Made by a program: the position numbers and the translations under genes
Notes under the pieces: model-generated
Databases searched by the model: none
Told to the model about the DNA's origin: nothing
The model's input: the letters and a program-made list of their open reading frames with translations, nothing else
Shown: in pieces, positions 56,709 through 64,000 of the stretch
Layout: each line of letters starts with the position of its first letter
Numbering within the stretch: the first letter of the stretch is position 1
Assembly (NCBI GenBank): GCA_006384855.1
Contig: VCJN01002568.1
Span: 62,001 to 126,000 of the forward strand
Reading direction: 5' to 3'
Source: Tetraselmis striata
Taxonomy: Eukaryota; Chlorophyta; Chlorodendrophyceae; Chlorodendrales; Chlorodendraceae
Length of the DNA: 64,000 bases

Positions 56709-59700
56709 TCAGAGCTCGGTCTTTTCTGCGCCTTGGTTGTCATCCCCGTCCCTGCTGGTGGAGCGCGGGCTGTCCGCGGTGCCCGCAAGCGCCGGAGCAT
56801 CCTCCGCCTCCTCGTCCCCTTCGAGTATCGATTCCACCCTGGCAGTGAAAGACGTCACCTCTGCAAGTCCGCGGGGCACAGTTAGTTCGCCCGCAGCCGC
56901 GTTCCATAGTGCCGCTGCAGTATGCACGGCCGACTCATGCGGGGAGCTGCATGCGGCTATAGAGAGGGCTCCTTGCGGGGCAGTTGTGGGCGGTGCAGGG
57001 CCCGACAGAGCATGCACTGCCATGCGCCGCTACCTGCGTCATAGCCGGACCATTCCGAGACGATGCGGCGCGCGCCCGTCAGCTTGGGCTCCTTGGTCAT
57101 GGGGTTGTTGCAGAGGTCTATTGTCTTGGCCTGTGTCCCGGCGGATCAATGTGGTTAGACACCACGGGCGAGGCCCTCCCCAATATGATGGGCCCAGGCT
57201 GCAGTGCGATCTCACCATCGGCTTTGTAGCATTCCCGCACCAGGACTCGCACCAGAGCCATTCCTGAGGGAGAGAGAAGATCGGTACCTGTGGAGCAATC
57301 GTCTGGGTGAGCGCTTGTGCAGGGCAAAAATCTCCGGGTTCGCACACGTATGCTGTGAGCAGGATGAGTGGGCTGGTTTGGCGTGCGACGGGCACCACCT
57401 GATGCTGCGCGTAGTTGGGCAGGTCCTGGTCCAGGTTAGCCAGGCTATTGGGGTCCTGCAGGGCGCGCCATCCCCGGCAATCAGAAGGGGGGTTAAGGGG
57501 AGGGGGGGGCTACCCATTGCACGGGCTGGATCCAAGCATGTGCGTGGGAGGCTCTGTGCAGGCTGCAGGCCTGGGGTGCGCACCTTGCTGAGCTGGTCGT
57601 AAATCACCCGCAGCTGGTCCCCGGCCGCCGTCTCCCGGAAGCGCTTCAGGTCGACAACGTAGAGCGCGCTGATGTGGTAGGGCCTGCCCTGAAGGTGGGA
57701 CTTCCAGAAACCAGAGTTCCAGAAGCGGTACCCGTCCATGTCCTTATTGTTGTCGCAGAAGGGTGTGTAGGCATAGGGCGCGCCGTGCAGGTCCATGTCC
57801 ACCAGCTTGCGCAGGTCCTCGCGGATGATCTGATCGGCGTCCACAAAGATCACCTGTGCACGCCCCCCAAAAATGGGGGCAACATTTGTGGTGAGTAAGG
57901 CATGTCACAACGCAGTCATCATGCACATCTTATCCCTTGGTGCGTCCGGCTCGGTCGGCATGAGGAAAGGGCGGTATCCAGGGCGGACCTTGTCAAGGTC
58001 CAGCGGGAACAGCACGTCCAAAAACAGAATCTTGTACGCCCAAATAATTCTCTGTTTTTCCGTCTGCTTGTGCAGCCACTGCGGCCACTTGTAGGTTACC
58101 TGCGCAGGGCGGACGCTACCTCAGGAGAAGAAAGCGTGTGGTAAAACTCCAGACGCCCTGGAGTTGCCCCAAATGGGGCGAAAACCATAAGCAACAAAGG
58201 GGGCGATCGTACCAGCTCGTACTCAAAGCCATATGATGCCGCAAAGTGCGGAAGAAACGCCTGCAAGCAACCACGGCAGCAAGGTGAGTGGGCTGCAGGG
58301 AGCATGCACATGGAAATTGTACCAGGCTAGGGTGCCTTCAGGCTTGCATCGCCTTGCATGCTGTGCATGTCACCTTCATCTGGGGGCTCATGTAGTTCTT
58401 AATGAACCAGAACTTGACGGGTGCTGAGGCGTGTCGCAGCACGCTCAGAATCTGGAGGATTGCAGGCAGTGCACCGTCAGGTCACATCACCGCTCTTCCC
58501 GTGTGGTGCACAGCCACAAAGTTCAGGAACGCAACAGCGCAAGCGCACCATGATCTTTTGGAGTCTCTCATACATGTGGCCTGACGCCACCGTGAAAACG
58601 TTGATTGTGGCCTGAGGCTCAGCCTGCCTGACTGCAGCAGGGCTGAACATAGATTTGACGGAGCTCCATAACCCAGGCAATGAGCCTTGCTCGCCCGTTT
58701 CACGCCCTTGCTCCTCAAGGCCGCCCTCGGCCTCAGGCGGCTTGTACATGAGAACATCGTCCGCCGCATGGCCTGGCTTCTTCTTGAGCAACAGGGTGAG
58801 GTGCTTGCCGTTCATGCCTGACATGACGACCGAGGCAACGTTTGGATCCGTGTGCGTTTGCCTACTCCCCGCTTCACTGACGTCTGTAGAAGAGACCACC
58901 GTATACAGCATCGAGCTGGCACCGGGGGCCAAGCGAATGGACCACAGGCCGGGGCCGCTGCCTTTCAGCTGAAAGTACCCAAGGTTGGACATCACCAGGG
59001 TATCAGTGACGCGGGACTGATTGGCAGTCCCCAGATGAAGCTGCACGCCTCGCGGGGTCATCTACCAAGCGAAGAAAGGAGGGGGGTTTGAGTGGCGTAA
59101 AGATGGAGAGATTAATCAGGGGTCCACCAACACCACCATGTCACATTCGATACGTGCCTGCTTCCGTGAACTCGCCCCGATGTCGATGCACGAGCCGCTG
59201 ATGATCATTGCTTCCAGTTCAAAGTCAGCGGTAGCCATGGAGTCTCCGTCGGGCAGATCCGCCAGCAGAAGGTTGTCCGTGTCATGGACTGCCCTAACTG
59301 GTTCCACCAGCCATGCCTGCAGTAACACACATGCGGGCACGCGTCCGGACCGCATTAGTTTGAGCAGTGCTAACTCATTGTTTGAAACACGGAGGTGAGA
59401 AAAATGCATGCTGCAAATCGCACAAGTCGTGATCCATAACAGCTGGATCAAACGGGGCATGGAATGGACCTCTGGAGGGTGAAGGTTCAGTGTCAGTATT
59501 TTCTTTTGCGGCAGATTGGTGAACACAGCCGATGGGGCGCCTGTCATATCTTCCGTTTCATCCCACAGATTTGCCTGAAGGGCAGTCATGTGGCTTCCCG
59601 TGGACATGTCTGGCAGCGCAAATCGGAAGAAGCTCTTCAGCGGCAGCTCGCTGAGATTGAGGGCAGGGTTGAGCCAGACCCTGATGCGCGGCGCCACCTG

Positions 59701-62700
59701 CAAACGCAAGAGGATTTCCGCCTTACGGGCTCGCTCCATGGCTTGGAACCAACGACAGCCAGCAGGGTGCTTGACGCCTTGCACATCAGCACCAAATTCA
59801 AACAGGGGACGGGCAGGCATGGGAGGGCAGTGCTGAGGAGTATCACCGTGTCCCGCAGGAACACCAGCAATGCCACGAGCTTCTGTGCTCCGGCCGTAAG
59901 CGGGTCGACCACCGCAGTTATCTCCAGTACTGGCAGACGAAACACACATGGATGAGTGAACATGACTTCCACAAGGACAGGATTGGGGGTGTTCAGCAGC
60001 TGGGCGCAGGCCTCAAAGCACCTGGTGTTGGCGCATCGGGCTCGACAGGCTCCCACGTGATCAACGCTCCCTTCTTGCGCCGTAGCCCGCTGACCACAGA
60101 AGCCAGGTGCACACTGGTTTCATCCATGTGCATGTCATCCCTGATGCCTAGTCGGAGGATCAAGTTTGATGCGAGCATGACTTGGTCGCTGGTGATGCTG
60201 GCGTCCTGGCCCTTCTGCTGCCCTAAAGCAGTCTTTACCTGCGTCATCACAGGACAATCGATTGTCCCTGGCTTAATCATGACCCTTCAATGGAAGCCAG
60301 CCAACACCTGGTCCGTCAGGCTGGCCAGCTGGCAAATACGGCTCACAGCTTACCATGCCTGCATGTTGCGCCTTTTCCGCATATACACCCATTAGATGGA
60401 AATCATCTTCAGTGAACCCGCTGGATGGCGCTTCGGGGCCTGATGTTACTATGCGACCGTTTGTGACAACCCCAGGGCGGGTCACATTGATACCAAATTT
60501 GGCCTGAAACGTTTGACACACTGTCTGCGTGTAATGCGACGCCGCTGCCGCAGAACCTGGACCGCTCACAATTGCCTCCTGTATGCGAGCAATGCAGAAG
60601 TTGAGTCAGTGACACGAAACCCCCCTGTCACTGTGTTTCAGGGTGCAAGCATTTCAGACACTTTCGTGGAGTGTGTCAGAAGCAAGTGGACACACCATCA
60701 GTTTCTCCGGGTCCAGGCCGGCCTGCTCTGCCATGGTGACCGCCGATTGAAATGCCATCATGTCATCTGCAGGCTGCGCCATCATCTGAGCCACAAGCAG
60801 CAAGCTGGGATCAGCATGAGAATAGGCACTTTGGTGCAACAAGGATGTGGGCAACATGAGACCAGGGCAGCAGAGTGTGGCAGGCAACCTGGCGCGCTTG
60901 CAAACCGTCTGGGCCAAACAGTTCTGTCAGAAAGGCAGTCACGAATGGGTGATCCTCCTCTGACGCCATGTCAAGCGCCGCTGGAAGAAGCCGTGCTGCA
61001 TTTGGGACAGTCTCCCCCTCGCTGCCACAATGAATAAGGGCAGCCCTAGCCTGAGCTGAACGTGAGCTAGCCACGTACTTCAAGGCACTATGCACCAGCG
61101 CCTGCCCTTTCGGACTACCGATGTCTGCAATGACCCAATGGGTCACCTGAACGCGACAAGTAAGCAGGTCAGAAATAACGTTCAGATCGGAAGCGATACT
61201 ACCAACAGCCTTCGCAAGTCGGATAGATACAGGCAGCAAGACCAATGCACCTTCTTCACGGTGTCTAGCTTCCCATCTCCCGCAAAGTACTTGATGTCTG
61301 CAAGGACTGGTTCAGCAGTCAGGCTAGCCTCGCGGACCGCTCCTTCAGCAGGATGTGCTGTTTCGTTGCCGCCCAAGGCAGGAGCTCGAGATTTCTTCCC
61401 GAAAATCATTGCATTATATCTGGGAAGTGCTCCAGCATTCCGCAAAATCGCAGTTGCAACATTGCTGCCATCGCTGAGCTTGCCTTGATAAATATCGCGC
61501 TGAAGACATCAGGGTTTTCAAAAGGTAAGATGGGTGGCTGGGCGTTAGTAAGTGGTACAAGTATAGACCGTGGGAAGCAAAGGGTGTTGAGATAAGGGCA
61601 CAGTTAGGTACGAATGTGCATATCAGGACTGGGGTCGGCTGGGACTGCCTGCACAGATGGATATACCTGCACATGCTGCATCTCTTTCTGAAGAGCCTGG
61701 AAGAGCGCACCAAGCGGATTCTCGAAATGGAGGAGTCCGTTGAACCAAAGGAGAGCCCCTTCGCCCTGAACTGGGATGAGCCCCCGCGCGATAGCATCAC
61801 CAGCTTCGTTTGCGACCAATTCTGCGATGCCTGCAGCCTGTCCTGCGCCTTCAGCCAGCTGCCCCAAAGCTTGCTCAGGAGTAACTTTGGCAGCTGCCCT
61901 GGCTTTCTTGGTGGACGCCCTGGAGCCCGCTTTTGACCAGGCACTTGCGAACTCCTTGGCCACATCCTCCCACGTATGGCTGGAGGTGGTACTGTCATCT
62001 GTTCCTTCGTATTCGTCGCTATCCTCGTAGCCATACGGCTCCTCTTCGTTCTCATTGCCAAGTGCCAGCAGAAATGTGTATGCAGCACCTGGCCCAAACG
62101 ACTACCGCAGGGAGACGATAATCAGGCATAACCGATAGCAAGACACACTAGAATGCTCTCAACGGTGCTCCCATCCACGGATGTCATGAGGATAACAGGC
62201 AATCAACTCTCATCGCCAACATGACAGCTGCCACTTACTTTGTGAAGCATGTGAAACGCGCGAGCGATGCGTTCAGAGACATCCGCGTCTTCCCATGCAA
62301 CCAGTGGCATGTTCTGCAAGCTGTCTGTCTCGCCAGAAGCTCGTGCGAGCATACTTTCGGGTAACAGCAGAACTCCAAATCGAATGGGTACGCCTTGCTG
62401 CCAGAGACCCAAAATCTGAGAAACGATCTGATAAGTGTTCCACAATCATGCCATCATCAGACTCAGCTGACAACATTGCGGCATCTTATCGGGGACTTAA
62501 ATCGTAACCATGGGCAAGGCTGCCTCATCACCTTATACGATTGTTCGTGTCCAGGATCCATGACAAATATTGCAGTGAAGACGTTTCGCCCGATGGGTTG
62601 CATTTGGCCGCCAAACGAGGGCATCAAGAGGACCTGTCAGCCCGGCACATATCTATGCCATGAGCTTGGGCTGGAGCATTTAATACGGTAGAAGTGTCAG

Positions 62701-64000
62701 GCAGGAAGACGCCCTAGTTTCCTGCAAGAAAGTGCTTGTGCCAGGCCACGTAATGAGCAAGGAAAGCAACTGGGGGGGGGGGGGGGGGGGGAGATACTGG
62801 GTAGTGGAAAGGGTTGGCCATGCACCTGCAATGAGCTATGCCAGCCAGAGTACATCCTGTCTTTCTCCAGGTTGTTCAGAAACGTCACAGATGGCTTTGA
62901 GCCAATATCAATGCGGATCTCGGCTGCTTCCTCTCGGGTCTTCCAGGGGATTTAGGCCATATAGCACCGCCATGGCACCACAGCGCATATCAGTGCTTGC
63001 TAGTAACGCTGGGGACGTAGGTGGGGTCACTGGTGTGCGTCACTATGACATGGGCAGGCGCATCGTCTTACCATGGTTGGACGAAGTGCCAATAACTTGC
63101 TGATCAAGGAAGGAGAGACTCCAGCCAGCTCAAGGTGCTTGGCCAGTCTGCTATCATGGCGGACGTGTTCCATGAACTTGTAAAGCTCAATTTGATCCAC
63201 ATCCACCATTATCCCGTTGAGCAGCAAAAAGTTTGTTCCCGAAGGCAAGCTCTCTTGAATGCGCTGAACCTCGCGCCGAAGCGCTGGATCGACTTGAATG
63301 CGAGATAAGGAGGTAGCCAAGGCTGGAAAATTCTGATGCGACACGTGTTAAGCGTCAGTGCCAAACAGTACTGGCTGACACTGAGTGAGGAAAAGGGGAG
63401 GGGGGGCATTTAGTCAAGGCAATTGTATTGAAATTTCACAAGGAATACCTGACTGACTTCCATCAAGAGACGCAATGGGTCCGAGGACGACGATACGCGT
63501 TGCACAGCTTGAAGGCCAAGGTCCTTCAGATCCCACACCTGGAGCAAACGTCGATTGACACTCGTCATTATCCGATGTGTGCAATGTGTGCAAGCGCAAG
63601 CATACTTGAATGCCACACAGAGGCTTGGCTCCTGATAAAATCAGCATTAAACCGCACCTTCAGAGGTTCATCTTGGGATGATGACTGTCTGATTAGAAGA
63701 TGGTCACGGAAAGATTCCAGGCTCTCCCTTGCCTCTGGCTTCCGGGAGATTAAGCGGTCAATGATAAAGCCTGCCACATCTCCACTGGTGCGCTCACTGC
63801 TTGCGCTGCCATCATCTGAGGATGCAGCAAACAAGGGTGGCAAAGCCAAGTTGTAAGACCGTGCCCATCCAATGGCACCATCATCAGCATGGATTCGAGC
63901 AGTGCAGATTTCCGGGCAGATAGAGTGAATGAATGGATGTGTCGCCAATGGTATGCCCGTGCCATCGGCATGCTGTTTCACTGGCGCCTCCCAACATATG
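56709..64000 (-). CDS. UGGT: UDP-glucose:glycoprotein glucosyltransferase, partial (5' end outside)
   Basis: ER lumen folding sensor that re-glucosylates misfolded N-glycoproteins. The gene runs right to left through many exons. N-terminal thioredoxin-like region: [13 protein letters not shown] near 63900-63840; [20 protein letters not shown] near 63200; [20 protein letters not shown] near 59300; [20 protein letters not shown] near 59680; [20 protein letters not shown] near 58980. The catalytic GT24 domain starts at about 58600 ([20 protein letters not shown]). It continues [27 protein letters not shown]; a [16 protein letters not shown] exon; 57584-57853 (FVDADQ, the DxD motif; [19 protein letters not shown]); 57399-57455; 57216-57287 ([13 protein letters not shown]); 57034-57130 ([15 protein letters not shown]); and 56709-56956, ending KTEL, a KDEL-like retention signal. 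Phases agree over the last exons. Tail-to-tail with SCD1, 220 bp apart. Confidence 0.9.
62772..62791. repeat. Poly(G) run (poly(C) on the coding strand) in a UGGT intron
   Basis: About 20 G on the plus strand. On the minus strand the C run is followed at once by CAGTTG, so it reads as an extreme pyrimidine tract with an AG. Confidence 0.7.

Noticed and set aside
59116..63100. Plus-strand open frames in the last 5 kb
   Set aside because: The minus strand here encodes UGGT with family motifs and phase-consistent exons; plus frames are antisense.
1..64000. tRNA, rRNA or other structured RNA genes
   Set aside because: I looked for conserved tRNA T-arm and anticodon-arm words and saw no complete cloverleaf; a covariance-model scan would be needed to exclude them.
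1..64000. Bacterial or organellar origin
   Set aside because: Spliceosomal introns with verified phases, signal and transit peptides, an ER glucosyltransferase and DIRS-order elements require a nuclear genome.

Overview
The window is nuclear DNA of a eukaryote, most likely a chlorophyte green alga. Four things point there. The genes are GC-rich and cut into many short exons with GT-AG introns. TGTAA, the usual green-algal polyadenylation signal, lies just past several gene ends. There is a plant-type DENN-WD40 (SCD1-like) gene. The repeat fraction is dominated by tyrosine-recombinase (YR) retroelements of the DIRS/PAT type. Species is not determinable from the sequence alone.

Layout. 1-0.6 kb: edge of an acidic-protein gene on the minus strand. 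1.4-6.8 kb: a nest of mobile elements. A gag+YR element (copy 1, decayed) is followed at its right end by a second element that has the same split-direct-repeat layout but no genes, and a small TIR element sits inside the last repeat of that one. 6.8-10.9 kb: gene-free repeats and GTAC-rich low complexity. 10.9-17.6 kb: a 192-bp tandem array interrupted by a 5.9-kb CACTA-like DNA transposon whose empty site can be read from the array itself. 17.6-22.2 kb: mostly non-coding, with a decayed minus-strand gene at 19.8-21.1 kb. 22.2-26.6 kb: a receptor-like protein kinase with tyrosine-kinase signatures. 26.6-34 kb: a diverged duplication, a DIRS/PAT-like reverse transcriptase remnant and other gene fragments. 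34.3-37.9 kb: a coiled-coil protein gene. 39.5-40.6 kb: an Mpv17/PMP22-family gene (minus). 41.3-45.2 kb: a fold-back MITE split by the intact copy 2 of the gag+YR element. 45.5-56.5 kb: an SCD1-like DENN/WD40 gene. 56.7 kb to the end: a UDP-glucose:glycoprotein glucosyltransferase (UGGT) gene on the minus strand, convergent with SCD1 and running off the window.

The host genes do not form a pathway. SCD1 (membrane traffic, Rab GEF-type DENN protein), UGGT (ER glycoprotein quality control) and Mpv17 (organelle membrane) are ordinary housekeeping genes between which repeats have accumulated. Two things stand out. The first is a family of elements with A1-...-B1-A2-B2 split direct repeats that encodes Gag and tyrosine recombinase but no reverse transcriptase, RNase H or methyltransferase. 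It is present in two copies with the same gene content, so it is not a chance deletion. The second is a transmembrane kinase with animal-like tyrosine-kinase motifs that lacks the usual beta3 lysine. Poly(G)/poly(C) runs of 13-30 bases occur about 22 times, several of them next to splice acceptors.
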